A stretch of 64,000 nt of DNA from Paracoccaceae bacterium (GTDB taxonomy: Bacteria; Pseudomonadota; Alphaproteobacteria; Rhodobacterales; Rhodobacteraceae), in the NCBI GenBank assembly GCA_007694945.1, contig REER01000100.1, forward strand, positions 1 through 64,000, read 5' to 3'. Under the pieces are notes generated by a model. It had not been told where the DNA came from. It ran no database searches and saw only the letters and a list, made by a program, of their open reading frames with translations. Shown here in pieces: positions 43,801 through 53,267 of this stretch (positions within the stretch are counted from its first letter, which is position 1; every line of letters starts with the position of its first letter). The translations under genes were made by a program, and so were the position numbers.

Positions 43801-46677
43801 ATGGCTCAGAAAATGCTTATTGATGCCACCCACGCGGAGGAAACCCGCGTCGTGGTGGTGGACGGAACCAAGGTCGAGGAATTCGATTTCGAGACGGCGT
43901 CGCGCCGCCAGCTTGCCGGCAACATCTATCTCGCCAAGGTAACGCGGGTCGAACCGTCGTTGCAGGCGGCTTTTGTCGATTACGGCGGCAACCGGCACGG
44001 CTTTCTCGCTTTCAACGAGATCCACCCTGATTACTACCAGATCCCGGCGGCCGACCGTGCGGAGCTTCTGGCCGAAGAGCGCGCGCTGAGCGCCGAGGCC
44101 GAGGCCGAAGAGCACAGCGACGACAAGAAGGATGAGGGCGCGGGGCGCTCTAGCAAGGGTGGCAAGCGCGTCCGACGCAGCTCCTCGCGCCGCAAGCCTG
44201 TGGCCAAGGCGGCGAGATCCGACGCAGAAGACGAGGTCGAGACGCGCGAGATCGAGGGCATGGCGATTGTCGAACTCGACGGAGACGATACGGAGTCGCA
44301 GGTCGTCGAGGGGTTCGGCGGCGGTGACGAGGCTCCCGTTGCAGAGGCTACGGCGGAGACGGAAGCGCAGTCTGATACAAAGTCCGACGCCGAGCCCGCA
44401 AGCGGCAGCGCTGGTGACGAAGCCCCCGAACAGGACGTCGAGGAGGGCAGTGAAACCCCCTATCGCGCCGCAGATCATGCCACCGAAATCGATGACCGGA
44501 TCGAGGCAGTCTCGGATGGGGGCGACCCGGTCGAGGAAGAGCGCCCGCGCCGCAAGCCGCGCATGCGGCGCTACAAGATTCAGGAAGTCATCAAGGTGCG
44601 CCAGATCATGCTGGTGCAGGTGGTCAAGGAAGAGCGCGGCAACAAGGGTGCGGCGCTCACGACTTATCTCAGCCTCGCGGGCCGCTACTGCGTGCTGATG
44701 CCCAACACGGCGCGCGGCGGCGGGATCAGCCGCAAGATCACCAATGCCTCCGACCGTCAGAAGCTCAAGGCCATCGCGAACGAGATCAAGGTGCCCGAAG
44801 GCGCCGGGCTGATCATCCGCACGGCGGGCGCCAACCGCACCAAGGCCGAGATCAAGCGCGACTATGAATATCTGCTGCGCCTGTGGGAGCAGATCCGCGA
44901 TCTGACGCTGAAATCCATCGCCCCGACCCCGATCTATGAGGAAGGCGACCTGATCAAGCGCTCGATCCGCGACCTCTACAACAAGAATATCGACGAGGTG
45001 CTGGTCGAGGGAGAATCGGGCTACCGGGTGGCCAAGGACTTCATGAAGATGATCATGCCGTCCCACGCCAAGAACGTGAAGCTCTATAGTGACCCGTTGC
45101 CGCTTTTCGCGCGCTATCAGGTCGAAAGCTATCTGGCGGCGATGTTCAATCCGACGGTGCAGCTCCCCTCGGGCGGCTATATCGTGATCGGGATCACCGA
45201 GGCGCTGGTCGCCATCGACATCAACTCGGGTCGGGCAACGCGCGAAGGCTCGATCGAGGAGACTGCGCTCAAGACCAATCTCGAAGCCGCCGCAGAGATT
45301 GCGCGCCAGTTGCGGCTGCGCGATCTGGCCGGGCTGATCGTGATCGACTTCATCGACATGGAAGAGCGCAAGAATAACGCCGCTGTCGAGAAGATGCTGA
45401 AGGACAAGCTGAAAAACGACCGCGCGCGGATTCAGGTAGGCCGCATCTCGGGCTTCGGGCTGATGGAAATGTCGCGCCAGCGCCTGCGCCCCGGCATGCT
45501 CGAGGCCACGACCCAGCCTTGCCCGCATTGCCATGGCACCGGTCTCATCCGCTCGGCTGACAGCATGGGCCTCACGGTCCTGCGCCAGATCGAGGAAGAA
45601 GGCACGCGCGGCCGCACGCGCGAAGTGTTGCTGCGCGCGCCGACCGAAGTGGTTAACTTCATCTTCAACCAGAAGCGTGAGCATCTGGCGCAGATCGAGG
45701 CGCGCTATGGTATGGCGGTGCGGCTGGAAGCCGATCCGCGCATGGTCAGCCCGGATTTTGAGATCGAGAAATTCAAGACCGCCACGCGGGTTGCAACGCC
45801 GCAGAGTTCGGTGGTCTCGATCAATGCGGCGCTGATGCCAGACCTTGAAGAGGAAGAACCTGAACAGCAGAGCCCGACCAGTACCGATGAGGGTGCTGCT
45901 GCTGCCACGGAGGATGAGGATCAGCCCCGGAAGAAGCGCCGCCGTCGCAGACGGCGGCGCGGCGGTCAAGAAAATGCTCAGGATCAGGATCAGGCCGCCG
46001 AGGCCGCTTCCGAGGCAGAGGACGCCGGTCCCGCTGCTGCCGATGCAACGCAAAGCGCGCCTGAGGCAGAGCAAGAGGCAACAGTCGCGGATGCCGAGCC
46101 TGCTGCGAAACCCAGGCGCCCACGCCGTGGTCGTGGCAAGAAAGCCGCCGAAACGGCCCCGGCAGAGACCGGGTCCGATGCTGCGGGAGAGGCCGTGGCT
46201 GAAGCTGCGCCAGAGGTCACGCCCTCTACGCCAGAGAGCGGCGAGGCCGATGCACCCGCGCCGGCTGCGAAGCCCAAGCGCACGCGCCGCAAACCGGCCA
46301 AATCCGCGAAGGCTGCGCCAGATGGCAAAGCATCTGCAGAGACGAACGCGGAGGTGGCCACCGGAAGTGGTGAGGCTGAAGCGCCCGTAAGTGAGACGGC
46401 CCCGTCTGCGCCTGCCGACGAGCCCGCGCCCATGGCGGCCGCAGACGCACCCGAAGCTGCGGTGCAGCCTGTCTTGGCAGAGGCGGCGCCGACAGACGCT
46501 CCTGCGGCAGGGGACGCAGTGCAGTCGAGTGCTATGGCCGACACGGACGCGGCCAGCACGAGTGAGACTGATACAGCGGCGGTGACTGACGAGACCGGCG
46601 CGGCTGAGGAGCCTGCTGCAGAAATACCGGCACGGGCCCAGAAGAAACGGCGCGGCTGGTGGGCGCTGCGCGGCTGA
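43801..46677 (+). CDS. rne: Ribonuclease E
   Basis: A 958-residue RNase E. Residues 1-80: start of the S1 domain (GNIYLAKVTRVEPSLQAAFVDYGGNRHGFLAFNEIHPDYY), interrupted by an acidic/basic insertion of about 170 residues (roughly 85-255) before RRYKIQEVIKVRQIMLVQVVKEERGNKGAALTTYLSLAGRYCVLMP. Catalytic aspartates are in VAIDINSG and IVIDFIDMEE; the zinc link is CPHCHGTG. After about residue 680 it is disordered: arginine-rich KKRRRRRRRR and long Ala/Pro/Glu stretches, as in degradosome scaffolds. It processes rRNA, tRNA and decays mRNA. ATG 43801. Confidence 0.95.
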   Translation: MAQKMLIDATHAEETRVVVVDGTKVEEFDFETASRRQLAGNIYLAKVTRVEPSLQAAFVDYGGNRHGFLAFNEIHPDYYQIPAADRAELLAEERALSAEAEAEEHSDDKKDEGAGRSSKGGKRVRRSSSRRKPVAKAARSDAEDEVETREIEGMAIVELDGDDTESQVVEGFGGGDEAPVAEATAETEAQSDTKSDAEPASGSAGDEAPEQDVEEGSETPYRAADHATEIDDRIEAVSDGGDPVEEERPRRKPRMRRYKIQEVIKVRQIMLVQVVKEERGNKGAALTTYLSLAGRYCVLMPNTARGGGISRKITNASDRQKLKAIANEIKVPEGAGLIIRTAGANRTKAEIKRDYEYLLRLWEQIRDLTLKSIAPTPIYEEGDLIKRSIRDLYNKNIDEVLVEGESGYRVAKDFMKMIMPSHAKNVKLYSDPLPLFARYQVESYLAAMFNPTVQLPSGGYIVIGITEALVAIDINSGRATREGSIEETALKTNLEAAAEIARQLRLRDLAGLIVIDFIDMEERKNNAAVEKMLKDKLKNDRARIQVGRISGFGLMEMSRQRLRPGMLEATTQPCPHCHGTGLIRSADSMGLTVLRQIEEEGTRGRTREVLLRAPTEVVNFIFNQKREHLAQIEARYGMAVRLEADPRMVSPDFEIEKFKTATRVATPQSSVVSINAALMPDLEEEEPEQQSPTSTDEGAAAATEDEDQPRKKRRRRRRRRGGQENAQDQDQAAEAASEAEDAGPAAADATQSAPEAEQEATVADAEPAAKPRRPRRGRGKKAAETAPAETGSDAAGEAVAEAAPEVTPSTPESGEADAPAPAAKPKRTRRKPAKSAKAAPDGKASAETNAEVATGSGEAEAPVSETAPSAPADEPAPMAAADAPEAAVQPVLAEAAPTDAPAAGDAVQSSAMADTDAASTSETDTAAVTDETGAAEEPAAEIPARAQKKRRGWWALRG

Positions 46678-46693
46678 AACGGATATGCGAGGG

Positions 46694-46717
46694 CAGGGCG
46701 GCCTTGCGGCCGCCCTG
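46694..46717 (+). terminator. Hairpin after rne
   Basis: CAGGGCGGCC (46694-46703), loop TTGC, GGCCGCCCTG (46708-46717): a perfect 10-bp hairpin 17 bases after the rne stop. It has the same TTGC loop as the hairpin after fumC and also lacks a T-run. Confidence 0.65.
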
Positions 46718-46830
46718 TCGGATGCGACGGCTGGCCGCATCTTGTTGCGGGAATGTGAGGCCAAATCGCGTGCCTTTTGGGCAATTTCAGCGTATCTCTG
46801 GCTGACACGATCATTGAGTGAACGAGACGC

Positions 46831-47649
46831 ATGTTCGGACTGGATGTTTTTGACGCGGGCCTGATCGCCGCATTGCTGATTGCTTTTGGTGGGGGGGTGC
46901 TCTCCTTTCTCTCGCCCTGCGTGCTGCCCATCGTGCCACCCTATCTGGCCTATATGGGCGGCATCTCAATGCAGGAATTGCGCGCCGAGGGCGCGGCGAG
47001 CCGTCGCGCCATCCTGCCTGCAGTATTCTTCGTGATGGGCCTCTCGACCGTCTTTCTGATGCTGGGCTTCACGGCCTCGACAATGGGGCATCTCTTCCTG
47101 CGCAATGCGGAACTCTTCGGTCAGATCGCCGGTGTGGTGGTGATCGCCTTCGGGCTGCATTTTCTGGGTGTCTACCGGATGGCGGCGCAGGCGGCGACGG
47201 CGTCGCTGCGCGCTGTTTCGGTTCAGCCACCGGGGTTTCTGGAGGGTGGGCTCTTCACCCGCGAATTGCGCTTTGACGCGGGGGACAGGGGCGGCTCGGC
47301 CTTTGGCGCCTATATCCTCGGCCTTGCCTTCGCCTTTGGCTGGACCCCCTGTATCGGCCCGGTTCTGGGCGCGATCCTGACCATGGCCGCGACCGAGGCC
47401 ACAGTGGCGCGGGGTACGGCGATGCTGGGGGTCTATGCGCTTGGGCTCGGTGCGCCCTTCCTGCTCGCTGCGGTTTATGTGCAGCGTTCGATCAGCGTCA
47501 TGACGCGCCTCAAGCGCCATATGGGGCTGATCGAGAAGATCATGGGGCTCTTGCTGCTGATTGTCGGCCTGGCACTTGTGACGGGCGCTTTCGCGAGTTT
47601 CAGCTGGTGGCTGCTCGAGACCTTTCCGGTGATGCAGCATGTCGGGTGA
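46831..47649 (+). CDS. ccdA: CcdA-type cytochrome c biogenesis protein
   Basis: A 272-residue integral membrane thiol transporter with about six membrane helices. The redox cysteines lie in FLSPCVLPIVPPYLAYMGG (helix 1) and FGWTPCIGPVLGAIL (helix 4), the CcdA/DsbD pattern. It passes reducing power from cytoplasmic thioredoxin to the periplasm for cytochrome c maturation. An internal extension of about 40 residues (roughly 128-150) lies between the two halves. It follows rne after 153 bases. Confidence 0.93.
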   Translation: MFGLDVFDAGLIAALLIAFGGGVLSFLSPCVLPIVPPYLAYMGGISMQELRAEGAASRRAILPAVFFVMGLSTVFLMLGFTASTMGHLFLRNAELFGQIAGVVVIAFGLHFLGVYRMAAQAATASLRAVSVQPPGFLEGGLFTRELRFDAGDRGGSAFGAYILGLAFAFGWTPCIGPVLGAILTMAATEATVARGTAMLGVYALGLGAPFLLAAVYVQRSISVMTRLKRHMGLIEKIMGLLLLIVGLALVTGAFASFSWWLLETFPVMQHVG

Positions 47650-47689
47650 GCAGTTTGCGCAGACCCGGTTCTAATCCGCTGCGTCGCTT

Positions 47690-47718
47690 TTGAGTATTTT
47701 TTGGCAAGAAAATGAAGG
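47690..47718 (+). repeat. Dispersed intergenic motif, copy 4
   Basis: TTTGAGTATTTTTTGGCAAG followed by AAAATGAAG. It is the copy closest to the consensus and lies in the convergent gap between ccdA and the DUF1489 gene, ending at the DUF1489 stop codon. Confidence 0.65.
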
Positions 47719-47719
47719 G

Positions 47720-48151
47720 TTACTGCAGGCCCAGTTCCGCGAGCGCAGCATCAAATTCGGGGGGCAGGTGATCATCGCCCTTGCGCGCGCGGGGCAGGTC
47801 GGGGGGCGCGTCTGCGGGCTTGAGATAGCGCCAGCCCTGAAATGGCCGCTTGGGGGCGGAAGCAGTGCGCATGATCTCGGGGTCGAACACGATGCCGCAG
47901 CGGGTGATGCCATCGCTGCCCTGTACTTCGTCGAGCCGCAAGATGCGCTGGCGCGCCAGCACGACGCCCTTGAACACCCAGTAGAGTGACCCGCCCGCGA
48001 GGATCTCCTCCGCGCGGCGCGGCCACATGCGGGTGACATGGCGGGGCAGGCCATCGGGCCCCTTGGCGCGCGGCTTTGACTGCCATGCGATCAGGTCCTC
48101 GACCTGTTCGGCGCCGACGCAGAGCTTGATGAGATGGATCGGACTCGGCAT
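47720..48151 (-). CDS. DUF1489 family protein
   Basis: A 143-residue DUF1489 protein: PIHLIKLCVGAEQVEDLIAWQ, VTRMWPRRAEEILAGGSLYWVFKGVVLARQRIL and PFQGWRYLKPADAPPDL. The family is conserved in alphaproteobacteria; function unknown. The ATG at 48151 gives the family N-terminus, although 21 further codons are open upstream. It diverges from nrdJ across 116 bases. Confidence 0.88.
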   Translation of the reverse strand: MPSPIHLIKLCVGAEQVEDLIAWQSKPRAKGPDGLPRHVTRMWPRRAEEILAGGSLYWVFKGVVLARQRILRLDEVQGSDGITRCGIVFDPEIMRTASAPKRPFQGWRYLKPADAPPDLPRARKGDDHLPPEFDAALAELGLQ

Positions 48152-48200
48152 ATCGGATATTATAGCGGGACGGTTGCGCGCGGCAAGGGGAGCAATGGCA

Positions 48201-48229
48201 TTGACCGAACCCATCTGCGGACGTATCTT
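48201..48229 (+). promoter_or_regulatory. Candidate promoter of nrdJ
   Basis: TTGACC (48201-48206), exactly 17 bases, TATCTT (48224-48229). This is a good sigma-70-type match 39 bases upstream of the nrdJ ATG. No NrdR box pair or cobalamin riboswitch is evident. Confidence 0.55.
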
Positions 48230-48267
48230 GTAGGCTTCCCGCTGTCTGACCCTACAGGATGCGCTGC

Positions 48268-50532
48268 ATGAGCCGTTTTGCTGCCCCGATTGCCGAACAG
48301 ATCTGGGATATGAAGTATCGGTTCAAGGCTGCCGATGGTGCGGCGCTCGACCTGAGCGTCGAGGATAGCTGGCGTCGGGTTGCACGGGCATTGGCCGCGG
48401 TCGAGGCAGAGCCCGAGGCTTGGGAAGATGTGTTCTATGCCGCGCTCGAGGATTTCCGTTTTCTGCCTGCAGGCAGGATCGCTGCCGGGGCCGGGACCGA
48501 GCGCAATGTGACGCTGTTCAACTGCTTCGTCATGGGAACCATCCCCGATTCGATGGGCGGCATCTTCGAGATGCTGAAAGAGGCCGCGCTGACCATGCAG
48601 CAAGGCGGCGGGATCGGCTATGACTTCTCGACCATCCGGCCCAAGGGCGCGCCCGTGGCAGGGGTGGCGGCGGATGCCTCGGGGCCCTTGTCCTTCATGG
48701 ATGTCTGGGATGCGATGTGCCGCACGATCATGTCAGCGGGCTCGCGCCGGGGTGCGATGATGGCGACCATGCGCTGTGATCATCCCGATATCGAGGAGTT
48801 CATCACTGCCAAGCAGGACGCCGCTCGACTGCGGATGTTCAACCTGTCGGTGCTGGTAACCGATCCGTTCATGGAGGCGGTCAAGGCGGATGCGCCCTGG
48901 GATCTGGTGTTCGAGGGCCGCGTCTACCACACCATCGCAGCGCGCGACCTGTGGAACCGGATCATGCGCGCGACCTATGATTACGCCGAGCCGGGTGTGA
49001 TCTTCATCGACCGGATCAATGCCGCCAACAACCTGCAATATTGCGAGACGATCAGCGCGACCAATCCATGCGGCGAACAGCCCCTGCCGCCCTATGGCGC
49101 TTGTCTCCTGGGTTCGGTCAATCTGGCTAGGCTGGTACAAGAGCCGTTCACTGAAACGGCCGCTCTGGATATGGGCGCGTTGGACGATCTGGTGCGCGTC
49201 GCTGTGCGGATGATGGACAATGTCGTCGATGCCTCGCGCTTCCCCCTGGAGGCGCAGGCGCGCGAGGCGGAGGCCAAGCGCCGCATCGGGCTGGGGGTGA
49301 CGGGGCTGGCGGATGCGCTGATCCTTTGCGGGCTGCGCTATGGCTCGGATGCGGCTGTGGCGCGGACCAAGGAGTGGATGCACGCGATTGCGCGCGCAGC
49401 CTATCTCGCGAGTGTCGATCTGGCGCGGGAGAAGGGGGCGTTTCCGCTGTTCGATGCCGAGGCATTCCTCGCCTCGGGCGCAATGCTCGGCATGGATGAT
49501 GATGTGCGCAACGCGATCCGCGCGCATGGCATTCGCAACGCTTTGCTGACCTCGGTCGCGCCGACCGGAACCATCAGCCTCTATGCGGGCAATGTCAGCT
49601 CAGGCATCGAGCCGGTCTTTGCCTTTGAATACAGTCGCAAGGTGCTGCAGAAGGATGGCTCGCGCACAGAGGAGACAGTCGAGGATTACGCGGTCCGGCG
49701 CTGGCGCGAGATGCATGGTGACGTGCCCCTGCCGGAGTATTTCGTCAATGCGCAGACGCTCACGCCGATGGACCATGTACGCATGCAGGCGGCGGCGCAG
49801 AAATGGGTGGACAGTTCGATTTCCAAGACCATCAACTGCCCCGAAGACATCAGCTTCGACGATTTCAAGGATGTCTACCTCGCCGCCTGGGACATGGGGT
49901 GCAAGGGCTGCACCACCTATCGCCCCAATGATGTAACGGGCTCCGTGCTCTCGGTGGCGGAAACCTCGGAGGCCGCTCCGGACTCCGATGCCGGGGCCGA
50001 TGTGGTCTATCTCTCGACCCCCTTCGACCGGCCCGATGCGCTCGAGGGCCATACCTACAAGCTGAAATGGCCCGGCTCGGAACATGCGATCTACGTCACC
50101 ATCAACGACACAGTCATCAACGGCCACCGCCGCCCCTTCGAGATTTTCATCAACTCGAAGAACATGGAGCATTTTGCCTGGACCGTGGCGCTGACACGGA
50201 TGATCTCGGCGGTGTTCCGGCGCGGGGGGGATGTGTCTTTCGTGGTCGAGGAGTTGAAGGCCGTGTTCGACCCGCGCGGTGGCGCGTGGGTTGAAGGCCG
50301 CTATATCCCGTCAATTCTTGCGGCTATCGGGGGCGTGATCGAACAGCATCTGGTGCGCATCGGCTTTATCGCGGGTGAAGGGCTGGGGCTGAAGATCGAC
50401 CCGCAAGACCTGCGCAAGGCCGTGGGCGAAGGGCCACGCGGGGCACCCTGTCCGGCCTGTTCGGCCTATGAGATGGTGATGATCGAAGGCTGCATGACCT
50501 GCCGCGCCTGCGGGCATTCGAAATGCGGCTGA
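48268..50532 (+). CDS. nrdJ: B12-dependent ribonucleotide reductase (class II)
   Basis: A 754-residue class II reductase, making deoxyribonucleotides with adenosylcobalamin as radical source. Evidence: LPAGRIAAGAGTERNVTLFNCFVMG, GGGIGYDFSTIRPKGAPV, NPCGEQPLPPYGACLLGS (active-site Cys loop), SVAPTGTISLYAGNVSSGIEPVF, KCKGCTTYRPN-like redox cysteines, and a C-terminal zinc ribbon (CPACSAYEMVMIEGCMTCRACGHSKCG). Class II enzymes work with or without oxygen and need B12. The ATG at 48268 follows AGGA at 48256-48259. Confidence 0.93.
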   Translation: MSRFAAPIAEQIWDMKYRFKAADGAALDLSVEDSWRRVARALAAVEAEPEAWEDVFYAALEDFRFLPAGRIAAGAGTERNVTLFNCFVMGTIPDSMGGIFEMLKEAALTMQQGGGIGYDFSTIRPKGAPVAGVAADASGPLSFMDVWDAMCRTIMSAGSRRGAMMATMRCDHPDIEEFITAKQDAARLRMFNLSVLVTDPFMEAVKADAPWDLVFEGRVYHTIAARDLWNRIMRATYDYAEPGVIFIDRINAANNLQYCETISATNPCGEQPLPPYGACLLGSVNLARLVQEPFTETAALDMGALDDLVRVAVRMMDNVVDASRFPLEAQAREAEAKRRIGLGVTGLADALILCGLRYGSDAAVARTKEWMHAIARAAYLASVDLAREKGAFPLFDAEAFLASGAMLGMDDDVRNAIRAHGIRNALLTSVAPTGTISLYAGNVSSGIEPVFAFEYSRKVLQKDGSRTEETVEDYAVRRWREMHGDVPLPEYFVNAQTLTPMDHVRMQAAAQKWVDSSISKTINCPEDISFDDFKDVYLAAWDMGCKGCTTYRPNDVTGSVLSVAETSEAAPDSDAGADVVYLSTPFDRPDALEGHTYKLKWPGSEHAIYVTINDTVINGHRRPFEIFINSKNMEHFAWTVALTRMISAVFRRGGDVSFVVEELKAVFDPRGGAWVEGRYIPSILAAIGGVIEQHLVRIGFIAGEGLGLKIDPQDLRKAVGEGPRGAPCPACSAYEMVMIEGCMTCRACGHSKCG

Positions 50533-50539
50533 GGCGCGC

Positions 50540-51481
50540 TTGAAGGTCACGCTCAAGCAACTGGCCTATTTCCGCGCCTTGGCCAAGGCACGCAATTTCG
50601 GGCGCGCGGCCGAAATGGTGAATGTAAGTCAGCCTGCCTTATCTATGCAGATCAAGGAGTTGGAGGGCGCTCTTGGAGCTTCGCTGGTCGAGCGTCTGCC
50701 GCGCGACATACGCCTGACTCCTGCCGGGCGCGCCGTGTTGGAGCGCGCCGAACGTGTGCTGAGCGAGGCCGTGGAGCTTGAGGCCAGCGCGCGCCAGCAG
50801 AAGCTGGAAGGACCGCTGCATCTGGGCATGATCCCGACGGTCGCGCCCTATATGCTGGGCGATCTGCTGGCGCGGCTGCGCACTGCCGATATCACCCGCG
50901 AATTGCGCCTGCGCGAGGCGCTGACCGCCGATCTGCTCACCGGGCTGCGCGAGGGGCGGCTTGATGCAGTGGTGCTGGCCGATCCGCCCTCTGCGCCTGA
51001 CCTCATCGGCCTGCCGCTCTTTACGGACCGGTTCCTGCTGGCGGGCTCGCAAGGACGCCTGTCGGCCCTTGGCAAGGGAGCGGACGCGTTGCGTCCGCAT
51101 GCGCTCAACCCCGAGCATCTGCTGCTGCTCGATGACGGACATTGCCTTGCCGATCAGGCGCTGGAATTCTGCGCGCTCGACCGCCGCCAGACGCGGCTCG
51201 ATCTGGGCGCGACGACATTGAGCACGCTCTGCGGGCTGGTCGCGCAGGGGTTCGGGCTGACCTTTGTGCCGGAACTCGCTGTGCCCGCGGAATGCGCCGC
51301 GACCCCCGGCCTGCATCTGCGGCGTTTTGATACGCCCGAACCCGCCCGCGCGCTGGTGCTGGTGCGGCGAGCCAGCAGTGATGGCGGGGCGTGGTTCGAA
51401 GACTTGCATACGCATCTTCTGGCCGTGGGACAGGCGGTGCTGACGCGCGCCTGCACCACAGTGCCACCGGCTGCGACATGA
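50540..51481 (+). CDS. oxyR: OxyR, peroxide-sensing LysR regulator
   Basis: A 313-residue LysR regulator, start TTG: MKVTLKQLAYFRALAKARNFGRAAEMVNVSQPALSMQIKELE. The peroxide-sensing cysteines are Cys202 and Cys211 in DDGHCLADQALEFC, with the same nine-residue spacing as E. coli Cys199 and Cys208, so disulfide sensing should be preserved. It follows nrdJ after 7 bases on the same strand, an unusual partner (katG/ahpC is more common). No ATG exists upstream of the helix-turn-helix, so TTG is the likely start. Confidence 0.9.
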   Translation: MKVTLKQLAYFRALAKARNFGRAAEMVNVSQPALSMQIKELEGALGASLVERLPRDIRLTPAGRAVLERAERVLSEAVELEASARQQKLEGPLHLGMIPTVAPYMLGDLLARLRTADITRELRLREALTADLLTGLREGRLDAVVLADPPSAPDLIGLPLFTDRFLLAGSQGRLSALGKGADALRPHALNPEHLLLLDDGHCLADQALEFCALDRRQTRLDLGATTLSTLCGLVAQGFGLTFVPELAVPAECAATPGLHLRRFDTPEPARALVLVRRASSDGGAWFEDLHTHLLAVGQAVLTRACTTVPPAAT

Positions 51482-51576
51482 CGCGCATGCATGGCGGGAT
51501 TGCCCTGATAGCGTTGTTTTTCTGACTGTGTAAGGCTATGTCCTCATCAAGCCAGCATCCTTGAGGAGGGGGCCGC

Positions 51577-52527
51577 ATGCGCGACCTGAAAATGCCCGAT
51601 CAGCGCCACCCTGAAAAGGCGCATCGCCCGGCCCAGAGCCAGCCGAAAAAACCCGACTGGATCCGCGTAAAGGCCCCCGGTGGCAAAGCCTATGCCGAGA
51701 CGCACAAGATCATGCGGGAACACAAGCTGACGACTGTCTGCGAAGAAGCAGGCTGCCCCAATGTCGGCGAATGCTGGAGCCAAGGCCACGCCACCATGAT
51801 GATCATGGGCGAAATCTGCACGCGCGGCTGCACCTTCTGCAATGTCGCGACGGGCCGCCCGGATACGCTGGACGCGTTCGAGCCGGGACGCGTGGCCCAT
51901 GCCGTCGACAAGCTGGGGCTGAAACATGTGGTCATTACATCGGTGGATCGGGATGATCTAGACGATGGCGGGGCCGAACATTTCGCCCAGACCATCCGCG
52001 CGGTGCGCCACCGCGCCCCCGAGACGACGATCGAAATCCTGACGCCGGACTTCCTGAAATGCCCCGCCTCGGCATTGGAGACCGTGGTCGAGGCGCGCCC
52101 GGATGTGTTCAACCACAATCTCGAGACCGTGCCCGGCCTCTACCCCGAAGTACGCCCCGGTGCGCGCTATTTCCACTCGCTGCGCCTGTTGCAGCGGGTG
52201 AAAGAGCTGGACCCGGCGATGTTCACAAAATCGGGCATCATGGTGGGTTTGGGAGAGGACCGGCAGGGCGTGTTGCAGGTGATGGATGACATGCGCGCGG
52301 CGGATGTAGATTTCATCACCATCGGCCAGTATCTGCAACCGACCTCGCGCCACCACAGGGTGGACCGTTTTGTCACGCCCGAAGAATTCAAATCCTACGA
52401 GAAAGCCGCATGGGGCAAGGGTTTCCTGCTGGTCTCGGCCACGCCACTTACGCGGTCGAGCTATCACGCGGGCGATGATTTCGCGCGGCTGCGCGCGGCG
52501 CGGCTGGAGAAGCTGGCAGGGGCCTGA
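51577..52527 (+). CDS. lipA: Lipoyl synthase
   Basis: A 316-residue radical-SAM lipoyl synthase. The auxiliary cluster cysteines are C55, C60 and C66 ([12 protein letters not shown]); the radical-SAM motif is C81, C85, C88 (CTRGCTFC). Also [29 protein letters not shown] and the C-terminal [11 protein letters not shown], whose Arg-Ser-Ser-Tyr is conserved. It inserts sulfur into octanoyl groups on lipoyl domains. AGGAGGGGGCCGC precedes the ATG. Confidence 0.97.
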   Translation: MRDLKMPDQRHPEKAHRPAQSQPKKPDWIRVKAPGGKAYAETHKIMREHKLTTVCEEAGCPNVGECWSQGHATMMIMGEICTRGCTFCNVATGRPDTLDAFEPGRVAHAVDKLGLKHVVITSVDRDDLDDGGAEHFAQTIRAVRHRAPETTIEILTPDFLKCPASALETVVEARPDVFNHNLETVPGLYPEVRPGARYFHSLRLLQRVKELDPAMFTKSGIMVGLGEDRQGVLQVMDDMRAADVDFITIGQYLQPTSRHHRVDRFVTPEEFKSYEKAAWGKGFLLVSATPLTRSSYHAGDDFARLRAARLEKLAGA

Positions 52528-52570
52528 TCCGCTGGCCGATGCGCAGGGCCGCGCAGGAAGGTGCCTCCGG

Positions 52571-52598
52571 CGGGAGTATTTGGGGCAAGAAAATGACG
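52571..52598 (+). repeat. Dispersed intergenic motif, copy 5
   Basis: CGGGAGTATTTGGGGCAAGA followed by AAATGACG. It diverges from consensus at the 5' end (CGGG for TTTG) and in the T-tract. The ATG inside it (52593) is the start codon of the phosphatase gene. GCCTCCGG lies directly upstream. Confidence 0.55.
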
Positions 52599-53267
52599 AC
52601 AGCTTTGCGCGCGGTGGTGTTTGATCTGGACGGCACGCTGATCCACTCGGCGCCGCAGATCTGGCGCGCGGCCAATCTGGTGCTTAGCGAGGCCGGCCTG
52701 CCCGAAGTGAGTTTCGCGCAGTCGCGCGATTTCATCGGACGGGGCGCGCGGATCTTTGTCGAGCGGATGGAACGGGCGGTCGCGGGCAGCAATGAGGCGG
52801 CGCGCACAGAACATCTGCATGCCCGCTTTCTGCATTATTATGAGCATGCGCATGAGGGCACGGAAGTCTATCCGCATGTGCCCGAGATGCTGGAGGCCTT
52901 TCGCGCGCAGGGGCTGGCGCTAGGGCTGTGCACCAACAAGCCCATGGGGCCTACGCGCGGGATGCTGGCCTATCTGGGCTGGACCGAGGTCTTTGCCTAC
53001 GTGATTGGCGGCGACTCGCTGCCCGTGGCCAAGCCCGACCCGGCGCCGTTGCTGGCCGTGCTCAGGGCGCTGGACTGTGTACCCGAGCAGGTGGTCTATA
53101 TCGGTGACAGTGAGACAGATGCCGAGGCGGCTGCGCGCGCGGGGCTGTGTTTCGGGCTCTTTACCGAAGGCTATCGCAAGGGGCCGGTGGAGGCGCTGGC
53201 GCCACAATTCCATTTCAGCGATTACCGCGATCTGCCTGCCGCGCTGGCGCAGATGCGTGCCGCATGA
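52593..53267 (+). CDS. gph: HAD-family phosphoglycolate phosphatase
   Basis: A 224-residue HAD hydrolase: motif I VFDLDGTLIHSAPQI, motif II LCTNKPMGP, motif III Lys in PVAKPDPAPL and motif IV VYIGDSETDAEAAARAG. This fits phosphoglycolate phosphatase, which clears 2-phosphoglycolate from DNA repair or photorespiration. The ATG at 52593 lies within a copy of the dispersed motif, and no strong ribosome-binding site precedes it. The stop overlaps the next gene by ATGA. Confidence 0.85.
   Translation: MTTALRAVVFDLDGTLIHSAPQIWRAANLVLSEAGLPEVSFAQSRDFIGRGARIFVERMERAVAGSNEAARTEHLHARFLHYYEHAHEGTEVYPHVPEMLEAFRAQGLALGLCTNKPMGPTRGMLAYLGWTEVFAYVIGGDSLPVAKPDPAPLLAVLRALDCVPEQVVYIGDSETDAEAAARAGLCFGLFTEGYRKGPVEALAPQFHFSDYRDLPAALAQMRAA

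Noticed and set aside
43726-46764. A 1012-codon open frame antisense to rne
   Set aside because: It is the mirror of RNase E in a GC-rich gene; the product is arginine/leucine-rich low complexity with no family, and rne is clearly coding.
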